Of a stretch of 64,000 nt of DNA, positions 1 to 9,344 are shown piece by piece. Source of the stretch: AP-15 sp963735445. GTDB taxonomy: Bacteria > Pseudomonadota > Alphaproteobacteria > ATCC43930 > CGMCC-115725. Position 1 is the first letter of the stretch; each line of letters begins with the position of its first letter. The notes under the pieces are model-generated. The model saw only the letters and a list, made by a program, of their open reading frames with translations. It ran no database searches and had not been told where the DNA came from. The stretch is from assembly GCA_963735445.1 (NCBI GenBank), contig CAVTLC010000008.1:52752-116751 (forward strand). The letters are read 5' to 3'. The position numbers and the translations under genes are program-made.

Positions 1-150
1 CGGGCGCTGCCCGCCATGAAATTCGTCGACCGGCGCCAGATCATCCGGCGTCAGATGATCGATGTCTTTACCCATCGCGCGCAATGCCGCGAGGATCGCC
101 GCCCCGAGGTCATCGCTCGTGTAATGCTGTTCGACCGGATTGCCGGGCAT
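1..150 (-). CDS. SAM-dependent methyltransferase, N-terminal fragment cut by the window edge
   Basis: Reading from an ATG at 150 toward the left edge gives 50 open codons beginning MPGNPVEQHYTSDDL and reaching LAPVDEFHGGQRP at the edge. A short helical start followed by a 'LAPVDEFH.GG' segment just before the Rossmann core is what I know from class I (UbiE/type 11) methyltransferases of alphaproteobacteria. A run of six G lies 6 bases before the ATG and serves as ribosome binding site. The SAM-binding motif itself is outside the window, so the substrate and even the exact family are unproven. The 273 bases between this start and the next gene at 424 form a divergent promoter region. Confidence 0.6.
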   Translation of the reverse strand, partial: MPGNPVEQHYTSDDLGAAILAALRAMGKDIDHLTPDDLAPVDEFHGGQRP

Positions 151-423
151 GTCGATCCCCCCAAGGCCACTCTGGCACGATGATAAATTGAAGCTTCAAC
201 GCGAGCGATCGGCATTTTCCGATCGATCCGCCTTCTTCGGCGCAAGTGACGATGTCGCCGAGATCAACCGGCGCTGCTCCCGTGTGAGCCGGGTCACATC
301 CGAAATTCGCGAAGAGTGATAGCGGTCATTGCCGACGGAGGATTTGCTCGCGGCGCGCCGACGGCTAACGGCGGGACCGCGGGCCGCTCCGTCAAAGGCG
401 GATCTAATAGAGGAGACATCGAG

Positions 424-1089
424 ATGGCCCATAAGCGGACAAAGCCAAAAGGACAACAACGCACCTACGGCGTCTTGGTAGGCGCCATCAAAGACGGCAA
501 GGAGGAACCGAACGGGCGCTCACCTCACTATGAGATCTGGGTCCACGCCGATCGCGATTACCGGATCGCGGTCAATGTGAGATCGGTTGACGGGAGCGAG
601 GTCCTTGCGCACTACGATCCCAACTTTGTCAGTCCATCGAGGCTGGATCTTGCAGGGATCGCTGCCCGGCCGGGCGGCTTTACCAAGCTGCAAACCGGGC
701 GCAATGGCAATGGCATCGACTACATTCGGAGTGATTTGTTTCCGCTTCGAGCGATGGCACCCATTCCACCCGATGGTCAAGGCGTGACATTGAGCAACCT
801 GCTCGATGGCCAAATCGAACGAGCCAAAGCCGATAACGCAGCCGTCGTCATCGCATTTGGCGAGTTCTTTGCCGACCACGGAAGCGATCAAACCTTTGGC
901 TTTTCGCCCGAGCTCGGGGTTCACGACATTCACATGATGCAGGGCAACACTGGCAGCTTTGCCAACGACAACCGGATCAATGGCGACGGAGCGCTGTTCA
1001 TCCGGTTCACGGGAGGCGAAACGGTCGCTCTGTTTGTCCGCTTTAGCGAGCAATCGACGACCACCGACGATAGCGGCCGACCGACGTAG
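424..1089 (+). CDS. DUF2278 (YukJ-type) family protein
   Basis: The product is 221 residues. The signature GVHDIHMMQGN near residue 160, the central segment LDGQIERA and the opening block YGVLVGAIKDG match the DUF2278 family, whose members are about 220 residues and have no assigned biochemical function. The ATG at 424 is preceded by GAGGAGACATCGAG, a good ribosome binding site. The frame stays open upstream to 316, but that extension has no binding site and is not family-like. There is no signal peptide or membrane segment, so the product is probably cytoplasmic. It stands alone, with a gap of about 150 bases before the next gene. Confidence 0.75.
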   Translation: MAHKRTKPKGQQRTYGVLVGAIKDGKEEPNGRSPHYEIWVHADRDYRIAVNVRSVDGSEVLAHYDPNFVSPSRLDLAGIAARPGGFTKLQTGRNGNGIDYIRSDLFPLRAMAPIPPDGQGVTLSNLLDGQIERAKADNAAVVIAFGEFFADHGSDQTFGFSPELGVHDIHMMQGNTGSFANDNRINGDGALFIRFTGGETVALFVRFSEQSTTTDDSGRPT

Positions 1090-1235
1090 AGGTTGTACCT
1101 GAACCCAAGGTTTCGGTCTCCGATTTCAAAACACAAAGGCATTGAGCGCGCACTCCCTGTATATGGTCTCCCGATGTGAAAGCCGGCCGCGCCTGATCAA
1201 ACAGCACGCGGCCGAAGGATCGGGAGGCCGAGGCC

Positions 1236-3559
1236 ATGGGTGAATTCGCGTTGGGGCAGGCGGTGCCGCGGTTCGAGGACCCGCGGCTGTTGCGCGGCGG
1301 CGGCCGCTATGTCGACGACTTGGTGCTGCCGCGCATGGTCTTTAGCTATGTCCTGCGCTCGCCCTACGCGCATGCCCGGATCCGTTCGATCGATACGAGT
1401 GCAGCGAAGGCGGCGCCGGGGGTATTGGCGGTGCTGACCGGCGCCGATTGGGAGGCCTCGGGCTGGGGCGATCTGCCGGTGCCGGCGAGGCCTGCGCCTG
1501 CGCGACGGCACGCCGGCCTTTCGGCCGCGCTTTCCGGCGTTGGTCAAAGACCGGGTGCGCTGGGTCGGCGATTACGTCGCCTTTGTCGTAGCACTGACCC
1601 GTCATCAGGCCGAGGACGCCGCCGAACTGATCGCGATCGATTACGAGCCATTGCCGGCGATCGTCTCGACCGCGGAGGCCGTCGAACCGGACTCGCCGCT
1701 GGTTTGGGAAGAAGCACCGGGCAATGTTGCGTTCTTTCATACCGAGGGCGATGCGGCAAAAACCGAAGCGGCGATCGCCGGGGCGGCGCATGTCGTTCGC
1801 CGCCGGCTGGTCGTCAACCGGGTGACCGCCGCAGCAATGGAGCCGCGCGGCGCCATCGGTGACTACAACCCCGCTGCCGATAACTACACGATCTACACGA
1901 CCTTGCAGCGCATCCACTCCTACCGCGCCGAGCTGGCGACCCAGGTGATGAAGGTGCCGGAGAGCCATGTCCGGGTCGTTGCCGGTGATATCGGCGGCAG
2001 CTTTGGCATGAAATCGGCGATCTACAACGAAGTGCCGTTGGTGTTGCTGGCCTCGAAACTGGTCGGCCGGCCGGTCAAATGGACCAGCACCCGATCGGAG
2101 GCGTTTCTTGGCGACGCCCAGGCGCGCGACAATGTCAGCGATGCCGAGTTGGCGCTCGACGCCGACGGCCATTTCCTCGGCTTCCGGGTGCGCACGATCT
2201 CGGCGGTCGGCGCCTATCCGCAGACCGGCTCGAATGCGTTTGTCGCCAATCTCGGGACCCTCGCCGGGGTTTATCGCACCCCCGCGGTGCGCGCCGAAGT
2301 GACCGCGGTTTACACCAATACCAACCCGGTGCGGCCCTATCGCGGCAATGGCCGGCCCGAATTCGCCTATGTCATCGAGCGCATGGTCGATGATGCCGCC
2401 GACGAACTCGGCATCGATCCGGTCGAATTGCGCCGCCGCAACATGATCCCGCCCGAGGCGATGCCGTTCAAATCGGGACTGACCTTTACCTATGATTGCG
2501 GCGAGTTCGCCAAGAACCTCGAAATGGCTTTGCGGCTCGCCGGCGCCGACGGGTTCGAACGCCGCCGCGCCGAAGCGCGGGCGCGCGGAAGGCTGCGCGG
2601 CCTCGGCATCTCCAACACGATCGAGCGCGCCGCGGCCGGCGGCTTCGAGGCGGCCGAGGTGCGGTTCGACCGCAGCGGCACGGTGACCCTGGTCTCGGGC
2701 TCGATCACCCAGGGCCAGGGGCACGAGACGGTCTACAAGCAATTACTGTGCGACCGGCTCGGCATCGACCCCGAACACGTCCATTACGTCCAGGGCGACA
2801 CCGACAAGGTTGCAAACGGAGAGGGCACCGGCGGGTCCCGCTCGGCCGCACTCGGCGGGTCGGCGGTCCACCTGGCAACCGAAAAGATCGTGACCAAGGC
2901 CAAAGCGCTCGCCGCGCATCTGCTCGGCGCCGAGGCGGAAGAGGTCAAGTTCGAGGATGGGTTCTTTACCGCGCCGCGCTCGAACCGGGCGTTGACGATC
3001 GCCGATGTCGCGGTCGAGTCGTTCAACCCGCCGAGCCTACCCGACGGCATGGAGCCGGGGCTGATCGCGGCCGCCGCCTTTACGCCCAAACAGCAGAATT
3101 TCCCGAACGGCAGCCACATCTGCGAGCTTGAGGTCGATCCCGATACCGGCGAGGTCGAGATCCTGCGCTACAGTGTCGTCGACGATGTCGGCACGGTGAT
3201 GAACCCGTTATTGCTCCACGGGCAAATCTGTGGCGGCGTGGTGCAGGGCATCGGGCAGCTATTGATGGAAGACATCCGCTTTGATCCGGCGAGCGGCCAG
3301 ATGTTGACCGGCACGTTTATGGATTACGCGATGCCGCGCGCCGTCGGATCTGTGCGGGTTCGACCTCGACAGCAACCCGGTGCCGACCAAGACCAACCCG
3401 CTCGGCGTCAAGGGGGCCGGCGAGGCCGGGGCGGTCGGCGCCATGCCCGCGGTCGCCAACGCGCTGGTCGACGCGCTGTCACCGCTCGGCATCCGCCATG
3501 TGGAAATGCCCGCCACCCCCGAGCGCCTATGGCGCGCCATCCGCGCCGCCCGCGCATAA
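1236..3559 (+). pseudogene. CoxL-type molybdopterin-binding subunit of a xanthine dehydrogenase family enzyme, two frameshifts
   Basis: Three consecutive frames together give one protein of about 770 residues. It has the family start (MGEFALGQAVPRFEDPRLL), the GGSFG cofactor loop in GDIGGSFGMKSA, a conserved QGQGHE segment and, in the last frame, GAGEAGAVG with the catalytic glutamate. Frame 1 runs from 1236 to about 1490, frame 2 from there to about 3347, and frame 3 to the stop at 3559. Each switch corresponds to one extra base. GGGAGG stands before the ATG. The [2Fe-2S] and FAD subunits that normally accompany CoxL are not adjacent, so even a repaired gene would lack local partners. The substrate cannot be inferred. 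Two separate shifts favour a real pseudogene, but base-calling error is possible. Confidence 0.8.
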
Positions 3560-3682
3560 AGGGACGCGCTTGTATCCGTGCGTTTCGTGGACCGGTGCTA
3601 GTGCGAGTTCAGCTGATACTTGAGAACCGCTCGTCCGCACTCATTGTCCCTTACCGGCGCTGGCGACCGAAAAAATGCGCGA

Positions 3683-3940
3683 TTACCACCCGCAGCGGGC
3701 GTGCCAGAAACGGCAGGCGATCTCGATATTGGTTGGCTTTTTGATAAAGATGGTCGGGACCCAGGGTGGCGGCAGACCCTCGCGACGATCTCTTACGCGG
3801 CGCTCGCGATCGCTCATCGGTGCCTCCGCGCGGACGGGCTGACCGCCTTCGCCTGGCGCCAATGCATCGGTCTGACGACGAAGTTCTTTGACACGCTGGT
3901 AAATCATGTCGAAATCATCGGCGGCGCGGGGTCTGGTCAC
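3683..3940 (-). CDS. Small conserved-looking hypothetical protein, GTG start
   Basis: This is an 85-residue frame starting with GTG and preceded on its strand by AAGGAGGGAAT, a very strong ribosome binding site that decides the start. The N-terminus (MTRPRAADDFDMIYQRVKEL) resembles the short 'RADDF..I..R..ELRRER' proteins annotated as hypothetical in many Hyphomicrobiales. This is recall, not a search. A second half rich in Arg, Glu and Pro precedes a Trp/Pro/Phe-containing tail. No membrane segment is visible. It lies between the broken CoxL-type gene and the aldo/keto reductase, pointing away from the latter. Function is unknown. Confidence 0.55.
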   Translation of the reverse strand: MTRPRAADDFDMIYQRVKELRRQTDALAPGEGGQPVRAEAPMSDRERRVRDRREGLPPPWVPTIFIKKPTNIEIACRFWHARCGW

Positions 3941-4085
3941 ATTCCCTCCTTGGTTGAGCGGCACCTCGGGCTCGGGTCGTCGCCCTGTCTTCGGGCTCTC
4001 GGATGCGATAGTGCTGAACCCGGATGGATGCGGCAAGAAGGCCGAGGATCGGTAGCCGAAGATCCGGTTAAAGGAGAGCGTATTC

Positions 4086-4928
4086 ATGCCCGCGCCGCTG
4101 ATGTTGTCGCGCCCGATCCCGTCCACCGGCGAGGCGATGCCGGTTATCGGCCTCGGCACCTGGCCGGTGTTTGATGTCGGCGCCGAGGAAAATGCCCGCC
4201 GGCCATTGCGCGATGTTGTTCGCCGGCTGCTCGATGCCGGCGCCAAAATGATCGACACTTCGCCGATGTATGGCCGGGCCGAGGGTGTCACCGGCGACCT
4301 CCTCGCCGATCTGGAGGCGCGTCCGCGCGCCTTTCTCGCGACCAAAGTATGGATTTCGGGCCGCGATGCCGGCATCGCCCAGATGAAGCGCTCGGCCAGT
4401 CTGCTGCGCAGCGAAGTTATCGACTTGATGCAGATCCATAACCTGGTCGACTGGCGCACTCATCTCGCGACCTTGCGCCGGATGAAGGAGGGTGGGCATA
4501 TCCGCTATATCGGCATTACGCATTACACAAACCGCGCCCTGCCTGAACTGGCGCACATTCTCGACACTGAGCCCGGCATCGATTTTGTCCAATGCGGCTA
4601 TTCCTTGGCTCAGCGGGCGGCCGAGCGCGATTTGCTGCCGGTTGCGGCGGCGCGCGGCGTGGCGGTCATTGTCAATCAGCCGCTGGGCCAGGGCGGGCTC
4701 GTGCGCCGGGTGAGCGGCAAGCGCTTGCCGGAATGGGCTCGGGATTTTGATTGCGAGAGCTGGGCCCAGTTGCTGCTTAAATACGTTGTGGCCGAGCCGG
4801 CGGTGACCTGCGTGATTCCGGCGACCCGCAACCCCGAGCATATGGCCGACAATCTCGCCGCGGGTTTTGGCCGGCTGCCCGACGCCGAACAGCGCCGCGA
4901 TATTCGGTCATTATGGGACGGGCTTTAA
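4086..4928 (+). CDS. Aldo/keto reductase
   Basis: The product is 280 residues, a TIM-barrel NADPH-dependent oxidoreductase. The catalytic tetrad of the aldo/keto reductase superfamily is visible: Asp57 and Tyr62 in IDTSPMYG, Lys87 in ATKVW and His118 in MQIHN. VIPATRNPEHMADN near the C-terminus is the usual NADPH-phosphate binding region. The start MPAPLMLSR follows AAGGAGAGCG at 4072. There is no signal sequence, so the protein is cytosolic. Substrate is not evident. The gene is transcribed away from the small minus-strand gene at 3683 and converges on tamB. Confidence 0.85.
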   Translation: MPAPLMLSRPIPSTGEAMPVIGLGTWPVFDVGAEENARRPLRDVVRRLLDAGAKMIDTSPMYGRAEGVTGDLLADLEARPRAFLATKVWISGRDAGIAQMKRSASLLRSEVIDLMQIHNLVDWRTHLATLRRMKEGGHIRYIGITHYTNRALPELAHILDTEPGIDFVQCGYSLAQRAAERDLLPVAAARGVAVIVNQPLGQGGLVRRVSGKRLPEWARDFDCESWAQLLLKYVVAEPAVTCVIPATRNPEHMADNLAAGFGRLPDAEQRRDIRSLWDGL

Positions 4929-5072
4929 ACGATTAATGCCAACTCGACTGCGGGCCAGCGGACGTTCAAGACAATCCGCGGCGTAGTTAGGCCGCCAGCA
5001 GGCATTGATCGACACTGACGCTGGGGCTTGCGCCGGAAATGCTCAGTGACCCAACACTGTCCTACGGGCTCC

Positions 5073-8000
5073 TCAATAATCGAAATTGTAATTGATGCCG
5101 ACGCCTGTGCCGCCGTTCTGGCCGGCTTCGGTATCGACCGTGAGGTGATGGCCGAGATCGACTTCGACCGTGACTTTGCTGGTCGGGGGCGACACGCCTT
5201 GGGTGACCCCGACCGAGACCCCGGGAGCGATATACTTTCCGGCGCTGAGTGCGGCCGCGCTCTGTGTCGTCGGCGTGACGACGCTCGGATTGAGGATACT
5301 GCTCGCCGCCCCGGCCGGCCCTTGTCCTAGCCGCAGCCAGTCGAGGCCGAGCCCGCCGCGCAACCGGTCGAGCACCCCTGGATCCTTGCCGGACAGCGCC
5401 GCTGCCGCCTGCGCCAATTGCAGCCCTTGACCGGCGGTCATCTGTCTTACGCCGTTGCCAAACAGCACCCGCGCCAAAATCTCGTCTTGCGGCAAAAGCG
5501 GGGTCGAGCTCAGGCTTATGACTGGCGCTGAGGCGTATCCGGTGATCACGACTTGCGCAGTGATGTCGGCGGCATTTGCTTCGGCGACGATATCCAGTGC
5601 CGGGTCGATCTTGGCGCTGCCGTCAAACGCGATCGTGCCGCGGGTCAGACGGAAATCTTTTCCCAACAGCGTATAGCTGCCGCGATTGGCGACCAATGTG
5701 CCGGCAATTTGGGGCGCGAGCGTCGTACCGGTGATCCTGAGACGCCCGCCCCACTGACTATCGAGGCCGTGGCCCTGAACCAGCACCGGTCCAGCCAGCC
5801 CGAGAGTGATGTCGAGCTTAGCCGGAATCGCCGGCGCCGAGGCAGCGGGCAACTGAGAGGTTGGCTGTCGCCCGTTCACCTCGGTAACCTTTAAGACCAC
5901 TACATTTGGCGGCAGGCTGTTAGGCAGATTGATCTGACCCCGGTTGATGGTCAGTGGTGCTGTCACCGTGGGTGCCGTCGCCGGCCCGGTGACCGAGATC
6001 TGGCCGCTCGCGGTTGCTTGCACCTCGTCGCGCGCCGCGATGCGGAATTTGGCGAGGGTGGCCGATAGCTGAGCCGTCGGGCCGGTGGCGCCGCCCAATA
6101 CCAGACTCCCTTGCGCTGTTACCGAGCCGCCGACCCCATCTCCCGCGGATAGCGAGGCGAGCCGGAAGCGGTCGCCATTGCCGACCAGTTCTGCTTGTAG
6201 ATGGTCGAGCACCGCGCCGCTCGCAAAATTCTCGTAACGCGCACCCGTTAGCTGTAGCCGCCCGCCGGCGGAAGGTGCCGCGATCGTGCCACCGACCGAC
6301 GCGTCGACCGTAAAATGACCGCTTACCCGATCCTCCCCGAGCGGCAACAGATTTGCGAGATGACCGATCTCGCCACCGCCCTGAAGATTGATGGCAAGCC
6401 GGCCTTGCGGCGGCACCGAAATGCCGAGTGGCGCCGGGGTCAGCAGCAACGGAGCTGACCCGTTTAATGCCATTCGATCACCGTGGAGGCCCGTCACCTG
6501 CCCCCGGATGTCGATGGTGCGGCCATTCCAGTCGCCTTCCGCCGCGACCCCGAGGCGCGGCGTTTGCGCCTGATGCGCGATGGCGAGCGCCAATCCGTTC
6601 GCATGAACCGTGATGTGTCCTTGCGGTGCGCGCAATGTGCCGCGCAGGGTCGCCGCTAATGACAAATTGCCCTGGACATTTGGGTGACCTATCAATCGCG
6701 CGCCGGCGGCAAGCGGCAAGTCCGAGGCGTCGAGGCTAAAGGACAGCGCCTGTCCCTTAAGCGAGCCGCTGCCGGCGATCCGACCCGGCCCGAACCGCAA
6801 TGCCAGCCGGGACAGCGACAGGTCAGCGCCGCGGCGCGATACATCGAGCGGTTGGTCGAGCTCGAAATTTTCCTTGTCCAGCGAGCCGGTTAGCCGCGAC
6901 AGTCGCAGATCGCCACCGCCAGGGATCAGCGTCCCCTCGCCGGCCATCGCGATGTTCAAAGGATGGCCGGCGGCATTGGCTTGAAACGCGAACCGGCCCG
7001 GGCCTCGGCTGTCGAATGCTGCAACAGCATTGGTAAAATCCAGCGGACCCGAATGAACGCCGCTCAAGCTCACCCGCCCCGAGCCCGTCGGCGCCCGCCA
7101 CAAATCGGCCAGCCGGGCGGTCGCGGCGAGACGGTCGATTGCGCTCCGCGATGCGCCGGCGCCAACAGCAAGCCGCGATCCGTTGATGGTCAGATCGACC
7201 CGCTGGCCGCCGCCTGTCGCGGCCAAACCGGCGGTCAGATCGAGACTGCCCCCAACGGACTTGCCGGCCAGAGCCGACCAGCGCGACAGATCGGGGAATC
7301 GCCCGGTCAGCGATCCCTCGACAAGGCCGCCGGCAAAAGCAATCCGCAGATCGCCAGCGATCGTACTGTCCGCCGCAGTCAGGCGCAGATTGTTGATCGC
7401 GAGGCCGGTGTTCCCGATCGGAGCTGCGGCGAGCCCTAGCTGGCCATCGAGCCGTCCGGCGCGAAAACTGCCGTCGATCGTCGCTTTTGGCTGTGACAAA
7501 TCGGCGACGACGCCCGAAAGCTGCACTCGATCGACCGTCGCGCCATCAGCGGCGATGCCGCGCCCCTCGAGTTGGGTATGCAGTTGCAACCGGTCGAGTG
7601 GACCTTCTGCCACGGCCTTACCCGAGACCGAGCCGACAATATTGGCGCCAACTGCCGCGTTTAGCTTTTCCAGCCGTGGAATGTCGAAAGCCAGTGCTGC
7701 AGTCAAATGGTTCGAGGCGGGATCGAACCGGACATCGCCGCCGAGCCTACCGGCAGCACTCGTCAGCGTGAAATCGTCTGCCGAGACCGTGCCGGCCTCG
7801 TCGCGTCGGATCGTCCCGGCTAGTGACGGAGCGGGGCCGAGCAGGGCATTGGCGGCGACGACGCCGGTCTGCAAGTCAGTTGCCGAACCGGCGATCTTTA
7901 CTGCCCCGACAGGGCCGCGACCATCCGCCACCAGATGCCCGGCTGCCTTTAACTCGACGCCACCACTCTTCAGTTCGAGCCGCGTCAAATCGAGCGCCCG

Positions 8001-9344
8001 CGTCTCACGGTCGACATTCCCCGTCAACGACCACTCGATCTGCTGGCCCAATCGCGCTGCGAATGCGCCGCCTTTGGACAATGCGAGCTGGTTTAGCCGG
8101 CCTCGACCGGCGACCGCGATGCGGGTTTGCGGATCGTCGAGCGCTCCGCTTGGCGTCAATGCGATATGGGCGGCGACGGTCTTTGTTCTCGCACCAGAGA
8201 CCTCGACATCGGATGCCGCGAGATCGGCCGCGAGGACCGGGCGTTGCTTCGTCCCGCTAATTTCGGCGCTCAACACCGCTGATCCGCCGAGACCCGTCCT
8301 GGCAATTGTGGCGAGTTTCGCTAAATCGGGCAGTTCGGCGCGCAAATGAGCGGCCACACCTGCGCCTGGGCCGCCGAAAGCGCCGTCTCCAGTTACCGTG
8401 CCGGAGGCGGTCGCGAGCGAAAGCCGGTCGAAGAGGATTTGCTCGCCGAAATCCGCATGCAGCGCCAATTTCGCCCGATCGCCGATAACCGAAGCGAGAG
8501 CGGGCGGCAATAATGCCGCCACATCGGCTCGCGCCGACAGATCGAGTGCCGTCTCAGCCGATACCGCGAGCGCAAGATCGGCGTCAGCGCGCGCCTGAGG
8601 TCCGGCCGAGAAGGCTAATCGGCCATGCCAATTTGAAACAAATCCATCCCCATCGATCGACAATGCCAATGGCAAACGATCGGTCCGCACGAATATACGG
8701 TCGGCAACAATGCCGGTCGGATCGCTCGCATGCAGTTGCAGGCTGAGCTTCGGCGTCTCGCCGGCCAGGGTCAGCACCAGTCGAATATTTCCGGGCGAGC
8801 CGTCGATGCGGTGGATGTCGAGATCGGCGTGCGCGGCTCCCTTTTCAAACGCGACACCACCCGCGAGTGTCGCGATGACGCTGGTTCCCAAAACAGGGGG
8901 CGCCAACAGCAGCCGCTCGATTACCAGTCGGTCGACCGCGAGGTTAAACGGCAGGTGCGGTGTTTGCAGAAGTTCGGCGAGCGAGGGTGATGGACCGGAA
9001 GGGGGCCGCGCCTGATCCCAAGCGCCGACGCGCAGAAGGCGGATGTGAAGCTTTTTCGACAGCAACCCGGCCGGGTCGATGTCAAGGCCGACATCGCGCA
9101 AGGTGAGCCAAGTGCCCTCGTTGTCCGTGACCGTGAGACGTTGCGCGGTCATGTCGAACGGCACGGTCCCGCCGAGCCCGTTGATCTCCCAAGTGAACCG
9201 CGCGTTGCTGGCCAATCGCGAGATTTGGGCCGCCAAAAAATCCTTGCCCGGCCGAGTCTGCAGTAAACCGAATACGACCAAGCACAGAGTGACCGCAGTC
9301 GCGACGGCGACGGCGGTCCAGCGCAACGCTTTGCGCAGCAGCAT
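5073..9344 (-). CDS. tamB: Translocation and assembly module inner-membrane protein TamB
   Basis: The product is 1423 residues. A single N-terminal membrane anchor (about residues 9-29) is followed by a very long repetitive beta-rich region with many short Gly/Asp/Leu-rich strands, as in the AsmA/TamB-type lipid-transfer groove. The C-terminal DUF490 domain ends in GTGVGINYNFDY, an outer-membrane-protein-like last strand. Family members are about 1250-1450 residues. TamB spans the periplasm and works with TamA in outer-membrane protein insertion and phospholipid transport. The start shares one base with the tamA stop (TGATG), so the two are translationally coupled. The whole 4.3-kb frame is uninterrupted. 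Confidence 0.9.
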   Translation of the reverse strand: MLLRKALRWTAVAVATAVTLCLVVFGLLQTRPGKDFLAAQISRLASNARFTWEINGLGGTVPFDMTAQRLTVTDNEGTWLTLRDVGLDIDPAGLLSKKLHIRLLRVGAWDQARPPSGPSPSLAELLQTPHLPFNLAVDRLVIERLLLAPPVLGTSVIATLAGGVAFEKGAAHADLDIHRIDGSPGNIRLVLTLAGETPKLSLQLHASDPTGIVADRIFVRTDRLPLALSIDGDGFVSNWHGRLAFSAGPQARADADLALAVSAETALDLSARADVAALLPPALASVIGDRAKLALHADFGEQILFDRLSLATASGTVTGDGAFGGPGAGVAAHLRAELPDLAKLATIARTGLGGSAVLSAEISGTKQRPVLAADLAASDVEVSGARTKTVAAHIALTPSGALDDPQTRIAVAGRGRLNQLALSKGGAFAARLGQQIEWSLTGNVDRETRALDLTRLELKSGGVELKAAGHLVADGRGPVGAVKIAGSATDLQTGVVAANALLGPAPSLAGTIRRDEAGTVSADDFTLTSAAGRLGGDVRFDPASNHLTAALAFDIPRLEKLNAAVGANIVGSVSGKAVAEGPLDRLQLHTQLEGRGIAADGATVDRVQLSGVVADLSQPKATIDGSFRAGRLDGQLGLAAAPIGNTGLAINNLRLTAADSTIAGDLRIAFAGGLVEGSLTGRFPDLSRWSALAGKSVGGSLDLTAGLAATGGGQRVDLTINGSRLAVGAGASRSAIDRLAATARLADLWRAPTGSGRVSLSGVHSGPLDFTNAVAAFDSRGPGRFAFQANAAGHPLNIAMAGEGTLIPGGGDLRLSRLTGSLDKENFELDQPLDVSRRGADLSLSRLALRFGPGRIAGSGSLKGQALSFSLDASDLPLAAGARLIGHPNVQGNLSLAATLRGTLRAPQGHITVHANGLALAIAHQAQTPRLGVAAEGDWNGRTIDIRGQVTGLHGDRMALNGSAPLLLTPAPLGISVPPQGRLAINLQGGGEIGHLANLLPLGEDRVSGHFTVDASVGGTIAAPSAGGRLQLTGARYENFASGAVLDHLQAELVGNGDRFRLASLSAGDGVGGSVTAQGSLVLGGATGPTAQLSATLAKFRIAARDEVQATASGQISVTGPATAPTVTAPLTINRGQINLPNSLPPNVVVLKVTEVNGRQPTSQLPAASAPAIPAKLDITLGLAGPVLVQGHGLDSQWGGRLRITGTTLAPQIAGTLVANRGSYTLLGKDFRLTRGTIAFDGSAKIDPALDIVAEANAADITAQVVITGYASAPVISLSSTPLLPQDEILARVLFGNGVRQMTAGQGLQLAQAAAALSGKDPGVLDRLRGGLGLDWLRLGQGPAGAASSILNPSVVTPTTQSAAALSAGKYIAPGVSVGVTQGVSPPTSKVTVEVDLGHHLTVDTEAGQNGGTGVGINYNFDY

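Noticed and set aside
1342..2742. 466-codon open frame on the minus strand
   Set aside because: Exact antisense of the CoxL-type gene, without family motifs; long antisense frames are common in GC-rich DNA.
3620..4174. 184-codon plus-strand frame between the CoxL-type gene and the aldo/keto reductase
   Set aside because: No binding site or family pattern; overlaps the better supported minus-strand GTG gene and the start of the reductase.
7183..8349. 388-codon plus-strand frame inside tamB
   Set aside because: Low-complexity Ser/Ala/Pro/Arg composition and antisense to an intact, recognisable tamB.
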